DNA from: Cryptomeria japonica
Taxonomy: Eukaryota; Streptophyta; Pinopsida; Cupressales; Cupressaceae
Direction of reading: 5' to 3'
Length of the DNA: 64,000 bases
NCBI RefSeq assembly: GCF_030272615.1
Contig: NC_081407.1
Span: 140,062,897 to 140,126,896 of the forward strand
The position numbers were made by a program, and so were the translations under genes. A model generated the notes under the pieces. That model saw only the letters and a list, made by a program, of their open reading frames with translations, searched no databases and was not told where the DNA came from. Shown here piece after piece: positions 31,986 through 43,022 of this stretch (positions are counted from its first letter, which is position 1; every line of letters begins with the position of its first letter).

Positions 31986-33467
31986 ATGGAGCCTATGGAG
32001 GGTGGGGGCCATGGTCTCCCACTTGCGGATCCTCCTCTAGATGTTGTTGGTGTGTCCATTTTGAAGGATTCCCTTATGGACGCCACTGAAGTGCCTTGAT
32101 GGTCCCACTTTGGCTGCTTCTGCTTCTTTGCCTAAAAGCTCTACCATCCCCAATTTGGATGGTAATAATAGTATTGATAACTCCAAAAAGCTGGAGACGA
32201 CAAATCCAAAAAAATTGAATCCAAAGGAGAACGCACATCTCAATGGGTGGAAGAATGCGCTTGTTAGCGAGGCAAAAAATCAAGTGGACATCAATATAGT
32301 ACCAAAGTGCTTGTAGAATGAGGATGGTCTTGCTATTGTGCTATCGGATTTGGTGGTGGACCGAGCTGTCTCTTCAATGAAAGGCACTTTGGTTGGGAAT
32401 TTTTTTTCTTTTAGACCAACTATTGACATGGTAAGGAAATGGGTGTCTTTAAAATGGAAGCTGAAGGGAAGCATTTCAATTAGTGCTATGCCTAGTGCTC
32501 TCTTATTTAAATTTATAGGGGAGGAGGACTTAGTGGCAATGGTTACTGGGCCAACGGAAAACACCATCTCTCTCTTTGTAGATGGAACCTTGTTTTGATC
32601 TTGCAATGGATTTGAACAAGGCTGCTCCTGTGTAGGTCCATTTGCTAGGGCTCCCTCTTGAGTTCTGGGATGAATATATTTTCCGGTGGATTGGCAACAC
32701 TTTTGGACATTTTGTGTCAACAGATTAGGTGACCAGACTAAGATCTAGGTTAGTGTTTGCTCGTTTTTGTGTCTTGGTTACCGTATAAAAGAATCTCCCC
32801 AATTTTATTACTTTGCAATTTAAGTTGGGAAGCTGGACCCAGGCAATTGTTTATGAGAATGCCACAGTTTATTGTCAAAAATGTTATAAGCCTGGACATC
32901 TAATCTCTGACTGTAAGGCCCCCCTGAAAACCCTCTCAAATAGAAGGAAATATGTACATTTGTTGAGCTTGAAGCGGTTGATGAGACTCTAGATGGGGTT
33001 GACGCGGAGGATGATAGTGAGGAGTACCCTTTTATTGAAGGGCTCCTCAAGATGATGGAAACTCCCAACAAGTCTTCTCAGGTGGATTTATAATGTTCTT
33101 CTCCACAAAATGGTTCCCAGTTGGAGGTTGAGATCCCGTTGCCTCCTAATGTCACTTTGATGGGTGCATTGAATTGTGCGGTGGTCTCAGGACCCCTTGA
33201 GGAGGGGGAGATTACCTCCTTGTCTACCCTGCCCACCTATGTTGTTGCGATTGACGTCCCAACTTCGATTACTTCGGGTACATGTAAATCGGGTGAGAAC
33301 ATGACCTCTGGTTCTCCCCCACCCTCAAATGTGGTGCGAACCTTCTCCTCACCTGGTGCTTCCTCTAGTGGATGTGCCCAAGCTAGTGATGAAGGTTGGG
33401 TGACTCAGAAAGGGAAAACAAGGAATAAGAAGATAGATGTGGGGCTGGAAGTGAAGACGGGATGACC
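31986..33467 (+). pseudogene. LINE ORF1: DUF4283-like region and CCHC knuckle
   Basis: ATG 31986 (MEPMEGGGHGLPLAD) starts just inside the LINE. The DUF4283-type region is clear in IDMVRKWVSLKWKLKGSISI, followed by a hydrophobic block resembling PVWVHLLGLPLEFW (one stop inside). Then come WTQAIVYENATVYCQKCYKPGH and ISDC, a zinc knuckle, and a Ser/Pro-rich tail with ASDEGWVTQKGK. At least four frame changes or stops (for example near 32095, 32313, 32597 and 33092) disrupt it. ORF1 proteins of plant L1 elements bind the element RNA. Confidence 0.8.
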
Positions 33468-33557
33468 TTCTCAGAGAGCCTCTAGACATAAAGAAGTAGC
33501 AAGGGAAATTGACAGTGGAAGGCAGAGGGCCCTTGATTCTTCAACTAGAATAAAAAA

Positions 33558-36500
33558 ATGAAATTCCTATCATGGAATATGAGGGGCTTAAACAACTCCC
33601 AAAAACAGTTGGCCCTCAGGGATTGCATTCTTGAAAAAAGGATTGATATTTTGCTACTTCAAGAAGTTAAGATAATAGACAGCTCTTTTAGTAATATTGC
33701 TGGAAATATTTGGTCGGGTTCCTCTTTCCTTATTAGTAATGTGAATGGTGCCTCGGGGTGTGTGGTCACCATGTGGGATCCCATGAAACTGGTTGGCTCT
33801 TTTATTTCTTCTTCTGCTAGTTCCTTGTCTATAAAGTTTACTTCTCAAGCTAACTCCTGACATCTTGTTAATGTTTATGCGCCCAATAACCGGATTGGTC
33901 GTTTGGTTCTTTGGGACGAGATCTCCAATTTGATGAGTTGGGATCAGGATTCCCATTGGATGGTGGCGGGTGACTTCAATTTTCTCCTGTTTCCTTTTGA
34001 GAAATGTGGAGGCTTGATGGATTATTCAGATAGTATGGCTGACCTGGTAGACTTCATCAGTAAAAATGGTTTGTTGGATGTTGATTTGAGGGGGCAGCTG
34101 TTCACCTAGTCCAATCATAGGAAGGGGAGTTACCTTATCTAGGTTAGGTTGGATAGATTTTTGGTCTCGGCTAACTGGGATTTTGGATACAATGCCTCTC
34201 TTCATGCTCTCTCCCAGATAGTTTTAGATCACAACCCTATTCTTTTGGAATGGTTTGACAGACCTGTCAGTGGAAGAATTCCTTTCTGTTATGAAATTAT
34301 GTGGACAACGCATTCAAAACTCAGAGATTGTATTAGTGAATGGCGGAGCACCCCATTTCAGGGAACTCCAATGTATAGAATTGCTTAGAAGCTTGACTTG
34401 ATAAGGAAAAATGTGAAGGGATGGAATGAGTTCACGTTTGGTAATATTTTCACTAAGAAAAAGAGATTAATGCAAGACTGACCACTATTTAGGAGAGAAT
34501 GGAACATGGGAACTTCTCAGAATCTATCCATAGGAATGAGGATGAACTAAGGGAAGGAAAATCTGAAGCAAGAGGAAATCTACTAGAAATAAAAGTCCAG
34601 AATCCAGTGGCTGAGAGATGGTGATAGAAATTTGGCTTTCTTTCATAAATCAACAAGTAAACATGAAGGAGGAATATGATCCTAAGCCTTAGGGATGAGT
34701 TAGATCAAGAAATTAAGGATGATACCTAGTTGGGTATCATGGCATCTAATTACTTTTTTAATACTTTTAGAGATGTGAGTAGGGTCAAGAACTTGCTTTT
34801 GGAGGACCAACTTCTCAACTGTCTTCCCACAACTTTGGATGAGGCTGACAATGCGTTGCTAATGGCCCTAGTCACTGATGAGGAGGTTAGAAGTGCTGCT
34901 TTCTCTATGGGGGCTTATAAAGCCCCAACACCTGATGGTTTCCCCCCGTCTTTTTTCCAGGAGTTTTGGGACATTGTGGGGTTTGATGTGACCATGGCTG
35001 CTAAGGATTTCTTCAAAATTGGTAAATTGCTGAAAAGACTGAACATCATTTTTATTGCTCTAGTCCCTAAAATTCAATAATCCCTAAGGCTTACAAACTT
35101 TAGACCTATTTGTTTATAAGATTTTTTTCCAAAAGTTTAGTGAATAGAATTAAGCCTTTTCTAGATGGTTTCATCAATTGCAACCAAAAGGGATTTGTTC
35201 TAGGGAGACAGATTCTTGATATTGTGGTTACCACACATGAAGTTATTCATTCTATGGGTAGGAGTCGCCAATCGGGGATGGTTCTTAAGCTTGGCATCTC
35301 TAAGGCTTATGACAGAGTTAACTAGGATTTTCTTTTTAAAGTCCTAATGAAACTTGGCTTTGGGAACAAGTTAATTGGTTTAATCAGGGAGTGTGTTACT
35401 ACTGTGAGGTATGCAGTGTTGGTTAATGGAGTTCTTAGGGGATCTTTTGGAGCAACTAGAGGTATTCGGCAAGGGGATCCCTTATCTCCTAGATTCTGGT
35501 CGAAATTTTCTAAATCTTATTAGCAAAGGAAAACTTCAAGGGGTTAAGCCTAGTTTCTCTCTACTGCTAGCTGTTCTGCAGCAATTTGTTGATGATACCA
35601 TCTTGTTTGGTGCGGCTTTTGTTGTGGAAGCAAGGGAGCGAAAAAACTTTCTTAACCAGTATGCAGAAGCCTCAAGGTAGCATATTAACTACAATGAAAG
35701 TAGTATTTATTTTTTCAACACTTCGGTGAAATCGTAGGATAAAATTAGGGCTATTCTAGGTTGCCAGAGTGCGGTTCTTTCGGGGATCTACTTGGGGTTG
35801 CCCCCCTCATGGTTAAAGAGGTCTCAAATACCTTCTGGAACACAATCCTAGAAAGAATCCAAAGGAAGCTGGCTGGTTGGAAGGGCAAGCTTCTAAGCAG
35901 TGCGAGAAAACTTCAACTCCTTGCTGCCTCCTTACAAGGCATCCCTGTCTATTTCCTCTCCTTGTTTGAGATTTCGGGTTCCATGGCAGAAAAACTTGAA
36001 AGTATTTAGAAGACTCTCTTATTGATAGGCATGGAGGAAAAGAAAAGAATGGCCCTGGTTAGTTGGGACAAGGTCTGTTGTCTTAAATCTATGGGAGGCT
36101 TGGGGATCGGGAAAATTCCTTTGCTTAACAGAGCGCTCATGGCAAAAATTGGTTGGAAGCTGGCCCTTCATAAAGCAGATTGGTGCAGAATGATGTTTGC
36201 TAAGTATCTTAGCCAAGAGAAGTTTTATAGAGTTCTTCCAACTCAAGGGCTCCCTAGTGGCTTTAAGATTTGGAATAATGTTCTCAAATGTAGAAACATA
36301 ATCCAATCAGGCTTGTTGTGGCTGATTGGGAATGGGGACAATATTCATTCTAGGGAGAATACTTGGTTGGGGGAAACCATTAGTTCTGCACCATTCCTTC
36401 AGGAGCATTTGCGATGATGCTAAGGAATTATTTGGACATCGAGTCTTGGACTATATCTCCCCTTCTAAATCTTGGAGGGACATCTCACTATGTTGCCATT

Positions 36501-37665
36501 TTCAACCTCTCTTGTTGCATGTGGCTCAAGAGCTATAGAATTTGTTGAAACAAACCAGAATCCCCCTTTTCCAAAGAGAAGATAAATTCATATGGAGGTG
36601 GAACCCTGGGGGTGAGTTTACTGTTAAGTCTGTTTATCTCTCTTTCCTAAAGGAAAACAATTCCTTGGGGTGTTGGGGGAAATTCTAAAACCAGGAGCTA
36701 ATTCCTAAGATTAACTTCTTTTGATGGACTGCCCTACACAACAAGATCCTTACCCAAGATAATTTATCTAGAAGAGGATTTCAATTCCTGAACTGCCGTG
36801 TCTTATGCAAACGTGATGAGGAAAGCCCTTCCCACCTTTTAGTCCATTGCACCTTCACTAAAACTCTTTGGGACTTGGTGCTGCAAAGCTAGATTTTCCT
36901 TAGGTTATGAATAGGAACCTCCAACAATTTCTAATAGACTGGCGTGGGCCCTCTCACAACCCCCTAATTAAACAGCTATGGAGATTGATCCCGCCCCATC
37001 TTGGCTGGAGCATTTGGAAAGAGAGAAACAATAGGATTTTCCGTGATCTTGAAAATCCTTTTAAGGTGGTTTTTCAAAACTTTTTCTAAGCTCCTTTTGG
37101 AAAACCTCTTTGCCATCTCTTGCCCTTGTCCATCCTTTCCTCCCTCATTATTTGATGACAAAATTGCTAAGAGCTGGGGCCTACCTTCCTCTTATGCCAA
37201 ATTTGATAATTTGAAAAGGATGTTGAGAAGGAATACTAGATGGTGCCCACCTAAGTTGGGGTGGTATAAGTTGAATTGTGATGGTGTTGCGAGACAGTCC
37301 ATGGGGGAGGTGGTTGTGTGAGGAGTTCTAAGAATGCATACGAGGGAATTGGTGGAGCTTACTCTGGGAACTTGAAGGGTTTTACTTTTAACCAAGCTGA
37401 AGGGATGGCCTTACTTTGGGGACTTAGAGTTGCTCTCTCAATTGGATTGAAGACCTTAGTCATCAAAGGTGATTCCAAACTCATCATTCATGTGGTTAAG
37501 GGATTAAGTAAGACTAACTATTCCATTGAAGGGATAATTAGAGACATTCACAAGTTTTTGCTGGGGTTAGAGCACTTTGAAATTGGTCATGTCTATAGGG
37601 AGGGCAATATGGTTGCAGATGCCTTGGTGGTGCTAGGCTTCCAAATTGAAGGATGGAGATGTTGA
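33558..37665 (+). pseudogene. LINE ORF2: endonuclease, reverse transcriptase, RNase H
   Basis: ATG 33558 opens the apurinic-like endonuclease (MKFLSWNMRGLNNSQKQLAL, LLLQEVK, VAGDFNFLLFPFEK, LDRFLVS, LDHNPILLEW; the usual SDH is LDH here). RT blocks follow: KAPTPDGFPPSFF, then GFVLGRQILD, then GIRQGDPLSP, and the active-site FVDDTILFG with both Asp residues intact (about 35590). A zf-RVT-like Cys/His region lies near 36560-36890, and an RNase H of the plant LINE type at 37250-37660 (LNCDGVA, GDSKLIIHVV, EGNMVADAL). The reading frame changes at least eight times. It is a dead copy with all domains present in order. Confidence 0.88.
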
Positions 37666-38465
37666 AGGAGGAAGGATGCCCTCCCCAATAATGTTCAGAT
37701 ACTACTGCATGGAGAGTCTCTGGTAGTGGAGTCTAATGGGTAACTTCCATCTCTTGGGGAATTGGCTTCTGCAACACCTATCAATTTGGGATAGGGGTTG
37801 CAAGTTTGAATTTAGGTGGAGGGAAAATTTGAATATGAAAAGGAGTGCGCTTTGGATGATGTTGAATCAACTGAGGTGGACTTCTAGGCAGAGGTGGTAC
37901 AATCATGCTGGAATTGGCAACCCTTTTACACTAATGTGGAGTGGGGCCCACCTTTTGTGTCCTTTATTTTGCTATGATATGATGTTCTGGCATCATTGTA
38001 GCGAGCCGTGTGGGAATTGGAGTAATGATGACAAGTTAATCCCTAGGGAAAGAAAGCCTACGGACTTCAATTCCGCTATCACTTCTTGTTGCATGTTGTG
38101 CTGCTGGCACATGTGAGGGTTACGGGAAGATACAAGTGCATTTATGATTTCGACAGCCTACACAAGACTTGGCTCCACATATACTATGATATTTTTGGAA
38201 AGACATTCACAAATTTCTCTTGCGTGTCTCTTGTTTTTTTGTGAAACTTTCATACTACTCACAGAATGGGGGGAGACCATGTGCGTACTGAGCTCGATAA
38301 GTTGGATGAGTTCAAGAATGTAGAATTGTATAGCACATTTGTAGGGAAGGAGGGGTTGATGGGTACCTTGAACTGATGCAAGGGTTTGATGAAGAATTGT
38401 CGATGCAATTTGCTACCTCCTGGGATAATAGGAGAGTCATTGTTGGAGGAATTTTTGTGAGATTT

Positions 38466-38962
38466 TGCCAAAATCTAGAGGCAATGGAAAGCACAAATAA
38501 GAGAGAACAAAATAGATGATAGGAATAAACTGTATTCTATCAAGATGCAAAATGTGATCAATTGGATCATCAATCGTTCAATGATTGTTCGTACAAACAA
38601 TGTAGATGAGCCTGCTTATATAGGCAAGGCAATATGGATATGTGAGCACACAAACATGACATGTGGCTCAATAAGAAACAAGGGTAGGTAGGAAATAGGT
38701 GTGGGTAGGTAGGAGAAATAATATATTATTCCACATGAGGTGGAATACCCATCGAAGGTGGAATTATCACTCCACAATAAGTGGACATGATAGAGTAGTA
38801 ACAAGATCACACCATGAAAGGTGGAAATTCTCCTACACACACTATCCCAATGTGGCACAAACACCCAAGTGTCTCATACCCAAACTACTATGAAATGCAT
38901 TTCCTAAGTAAACTTAAGTATAGTGTAATAATATCCAAGATGAATAATTATTTACACCAACA
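38466..38962 (-). repeat. Solo LTR, copia-like, inside the LINE
   Basis: In its own orientation it begins TGTTGGTGTAAATAATTATT and ends TTTTGGCA. A TATA box (TATATAAGC, minus strand, about 38616-38624) stands at the expected place. Flanking bases are gattt and atttt, a poor duplication, so the ends may be off by a base or two. Confidence 0.65.
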
Positions 38963-39184
38963 ATTTTGTTTTAAGTCAATGAGGAAGCAATTGCGCAAGT
39001 GACTGACCTCTCCATGTAAGGCAAGAAGTGGAAGATAATTAGTCATTTGGCAAATAGTGAATGTTTTAACCAGTTCTTTCGTGGGAATGAAGCCTTTGTG
39101 AAGCTACAAGGTGGATATGCAAGAGAGGAGCTTCTTGGCCACTAGAAAACGATATGTTTGATGATTATGAAATATTTCACTCTG

Positions 39185-39451
39185 GAATGCAATGTTTGGT
39201 CCAAGTACTAGGTGCACCATATGCACTTCTGAATCGTTTTAGGAACCATGACACCATCTCTTTCCCCTTCTATCCGTTTCACTCCTTGGAACACTCTGTC
39301 AAAGAAGCCCGACCCCAAAAACCAAGGCAAAAAGCCTGTGCCTTTGCATCAGGGCTTGATTTATAAACTGTATTCGTTATGGAGGCCCCTGCCTTGAGTG
39401 CTTTCTCCTTGTTAATTGGTGCACCTAGTACTTGGACCAAACATTGCATTC
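39185..39451. repeat. Perfect 35-bp inverted repeat with about 197-bp loop
   Basis: The arm 39185-39219 (starts gaatgcaatgtttgg, ends ggtgcacca) is the exact reverse complement of 39417-39451. Both lie in the LINE 3' segment. Transcripts would fold into a strong hairpin. Confidence 0.9.
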
Positions 39452-40476
39452 AACAACCTGAGGCTGCTTTCATTGCTTCCCCTAGAGCTCCCTCCACCTC
39501 AGTGGTAATTACAAAAATTGATGTGCCCAAAAGCCCTCAACAAGCAAGAAGAAAGGAAAGAACATGAGCCGTAAGAAGATTACTATTTTAGAAGAGTCAA
39601 GGAAGGAGGAAGAGGATGAAAGGGAGAGCAGTAGGAATGAAGGTAGAAGAAGGTCAAACAGACTGACCTCTTGTGATTTTGGGAACGGTAAAAGATTCAA
39701 GCTTGTTGATTATGGCTCAGAAGAGGAAGGGAGATAGGGGAAGGAGTATGACGAAAAAGAGGATTAGGGAAATGCTGATGGTGGTGGGGAGAATTTGGAT
39801 GAGAACCCAGAGAAGTTGGTTAATAATAGCTGGGTTGAATAGGGGAATCCAATTGGGGATGAAAGATTGGAAGAGGTTGCCATGGAGGAGAATGTGAAGA
39901 TGAATGTCGCGGGTGAGAGTTGCACAGGATGTTAGAGGGCTGACAACAACTGAAGGAAATGGGGGATGAATTGCGAGGTTGAAGGACAAAATCCTTGAGT
40001 TGGAATTAAAGATGGGCAGCATATGCAGATTCAGCCTTAGGGTTATGCGTAGTTCAGCGACTTCACTTTTCTTAATGCAGGACAAGGTGCTTGGCGATGC
40101 TGCAGGCGAGGATGGCATTCGCAAGGAGCGTTTTAAGTTCCTGACTGAGGATTGGAACAATGTCCTGCTGCAAGCAGACCATGGTGTTTAGAAGTCTACT
40201 AATGCTTAGTGCTATATGGGCCTTCTTTTTTGTTGTTTTTGTTTATTGGAGCTTGGCTCCTTAGATAAACTTATTAGGTTATTATAGTATGTTTTATGTT
40301 AGCTGATGTTCTAGACTTTGGTTGGTTATGTTTACTGCCTTCGAATTGCTGTGACACTAGTTGTTACTAGTTGGTTGCTGTAGTTTGGCTGTTGTTTTTG
40401 GACGCCTTCGGATTGTGGATGTTATAGGGACAACACCCTTGTTTTACTGCTTTTAATATCAAAAACATTAAAGAAT

Positions 40477-42385
40477 GTAAAATATTAAAATTCTTAAAAC
40501 TAAATAAAAATCATCACTTTAAAGTATTGAAATTGATGTTAATGAAAGCAAAGATTGATTGTATCGATATTTTTATTTTGATGGAAACAACTGGATTACA
40601 TTGATATTGGCATTGTTGCCATTATATTAAGTGGATTACAATATGATGAAAGAGCATGCATCTAAATTAGAAGTTGTTATTTGGCTATGTTGCCTTGCAT
40701 AGAAGGAACTAGTTTGCCAAAGTCATCTAGGGGTTGAACCTGGTCCGATTGCACCTCTAGGGATTTGAACCTTAGTGGATGATGTATTCAAGGAACATAC
40801 ATCATCCTAATCAATTGATCTACGACACTTTGATGATCATATTGATATTTAAAAACAACATCACAATATAAAAAATTATTTTAAAGCATAATCACTTGAG
40901 ATGGCAGACAAAGACTAGGGGGAATGCCATCATTTAAAAACATGGTACAATGGTCCTTAGAGATAACTATATTTTCAATCAATTGATAGAATTTCAACAC
41001 ATTCACACATCTAAACCTTATTATTGTTTTTGTCTGTACAATTACCTCCATAGGATTTGATAAGAATTTTTTTGCTATAAATAACTTTTAAATTTTAATG
41101 CATAAAATAGAAAATTAGAAGTCTATTGGTGTATTTATTTAGGTCTTGTAGCTTTTGTAAACCACATATTAGCACTTAAGGAAAAAATTGTTTAATTTAT
41201 ATTATATATCTAAGAAATCTCTCTAGGAAGTTTACCAATTTTCAAGGGACACTTCTAGGAGATGTATAGAGATGTAAAGAAACTTCGTGTGAAGTCTCCC
41301 AATGTTTGTTGACCTCACAATATGGTTCTCCAAGATAGGGACACATTTTTGGTATGAGAGACAAGTACCAAGAGTCAATGTACAAGTCTCCTTATAATTA
41401 TGGTTTTATTAATAAACTAAAAGTAGACGGATTTTGAGCTTTTTGGACTCCTACAATCATAAAGTAACTCAGTTTCATGATGATCCAAAATTTTACTAAT
41501 ATGTCAATATTAGGTGCGTTTTGAGCCTCAACCTTTACTACACTATTACTTTGCCTATACCGTGTGGTGAAGCTTGTTGAACTTCCACTTCCATACAATG
41601 CAATTGGTTTTTTCCTACTGTTTATTAATATAACAGTGGACAATTTGGGTTGGTAAATCATTTTTTTTATTTCCATATAGTTTTAATTTTTCACTAAGAT
41701 TACTAGAGATTAGTACCCCAATTCCATTTGGGGACATGCCTCCATTGTGGCAAAGTTACATGGATGGGTGGTATTATAGCTCAAAGAGCTTGTCTGAATG
41801 ATTTTGAACCTTAGATTGCATTATGGTAGCCATGGTGCCTTACCACTCCTCTAAGAAGCCCATTGGAATCCTACCTCTATGCAATGAACTTGGTTTATTC
41901 TAGGCCTTTATTAATATGCAAATAATAAGTAGGTAATTGATTTTGTAATTGGGTTTTGATACTTAATGAATTCAAGAAAAAATGATTCATTGAATCGGAT
42001 TCTCTTGATCTAAAGAGTCTTTTGAGGGATTGTATCTTGTAATGGGAGGTGCCCTCTCAATATCCTACCAAATTGGAAGAATGAGAAGTGTTTATCTAGC
42101 TTTCACATTTTTCAATTTGTTGGAATTGGGATTTTGACATTAGATTTCTGATCTCTTATGCATTTCTTGGATAATGTAAAGGTCCCACTTTCAGATTTGT
42201 TTCATGTCAATTCCATCTGAATTATTTTATGTTTTCTAGCTTTTAAAATAATCACTTTATTTAAAATTTTAAAGCCTCAGTTTTGCAATTTTTTTATTTT
42301 GTTAATGCTATATGATTTACAATGATTAAATTTTTCATCTTATTTTTTCAACGTTAGCGTTTGCAAGTGCGTCCACATGGCATTA
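40477..42385. other. Host DNA with second block of the 140-bp repeat family
   Basis: AT-rich DNA with no gene. The part 41395-41940 carries diverged units of the repeat family seen at 29800-30275 ('aaaagtagacgg...tttgagcctcaac...gcctataccgtgtggtgaagcttgttgaacttccacttccatacaatgc'). Confidence 0.6.
41395..41940 (+). repeat. Diverged 140-bp repeat units, second block
   Basis: At least two recognisable units in the same orientation as those at 29800-30275. The LINE and solo LTR insertions lie between the two blocks. Confidence 0.55.
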
Positions 42386-42389
42386 GGAA

Positions 42390-42640
42390 GTGGAAGCCAT
42401 GGTGAAAAAGGCACTTGCTTGGAAGCATGTTGTACCAAGGTTGATTGTAGGAGTGGTCATTTGCAGCTATTGTGTGTTAAAGCGAGTGGAGGCATCAATT
42501 GCCTTAAATACCACCTTGCACGAATCGTTGACCATGATGTCTAACTATGCTGGAATGTTCAATTGGAGGTTGAGAGGTAGATAAATGTGGCCCCATCTTT
42601 CATTGAGTTGAAAAGATTAGAGAAGGCAAGGAGACACAAC
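42390..42640 (+). pseudogene. BED zinc-finger fragment of a hAT-type transposase
   Basis: ALAWKHVVPR and VVICSYC form the start of a BED finger. After a one-base frame change inside the following Cys codon region, the next frame gives ASGGINCLKYHLARIVDHDV, the usual 'GGI-x-R-L-K-x-H-L-A' half, a TAA, then LCWNVQLEVER. Only the N-terminal DNA-binding part is present; no transposase core follows. Confidence 0.65.
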
Positions 42641-43022
42641 AATTGCACTAGTAAAGAATCCCAATATGGTGTGAGAATTAGAGGAAGATATAGTGACAAA
42701 AATTGTGGGCTTCTCATGTGGTCTACAAATTTGCAGCTCATCCACTTCACCAAGTAGCAGCTGTATGCAGAATGTTTTTGTGCCACAAAAAACTTAGGTT
42801 CACATCTTTTTCTTGAAGGTATAGGACGAAACAAGGACAAGCATGCGGAGGTAGACATAACAAATTTTTGGTACTACTATTAGAATTAATATTACATTAG
42901 TAGGTTAGAATATACATAAGATTAGTTTAGTAAATAAAAAAGTAGTTGGGAGTTATTCTTGTATGTAGTTGAGTGAGGTAGTTGTCGGTATGGGAAATTT
43001 GATAGGATTTAATAATGCCAAT

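Larger units (their letters stand above)
31905..40463 (+). mobile_element. Full-length L1-type plant LINE (non-LTR retrotransposon)
   Basis: It is flanked by a 13-bp direct repeat, aacattaaagaat, at 31892-31904 and 40464-40476. It contains ORF1 (DUF4283-like region plus zinc knuckle), then ORF2 with endonuclease, RT, zf-RVT-like region and RNase H. The 3' end is 'tttaatatcaaaa', followed directly by the repeat. About 8.06 kb remains when the inserted 0.5-kb solo LTR is subtracted. Many stops and frameshifts make it inactive. Confidence 0.85.
37668..40463 (+). other. Long 3' segment of the LINE
   Basis: Between the RNase H stop and the 3' end lie about 2.3 kb of LINE sequence, excluding the solo LTR at 38466-38962. 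It contains broken coding-like stretches (for example 38270-38460 and 39010-39360) with no domain I recognise, an acidic/Lys-rich stretch near 39580-39960, a 35-bp inverted repeat, and a T/G-rich 3' UTR (40190-40460). The intact flanking 13-bp repeats argue that all of it moved with the LINE. Confidence 0.55.

Noticed and set aside
39509-40160. Hydrophobic minus-strand ORFs that look like membrane proteins
   Set aside because: Complement of an acidic/Lys-rich LINE stretch; no start context and no domain.
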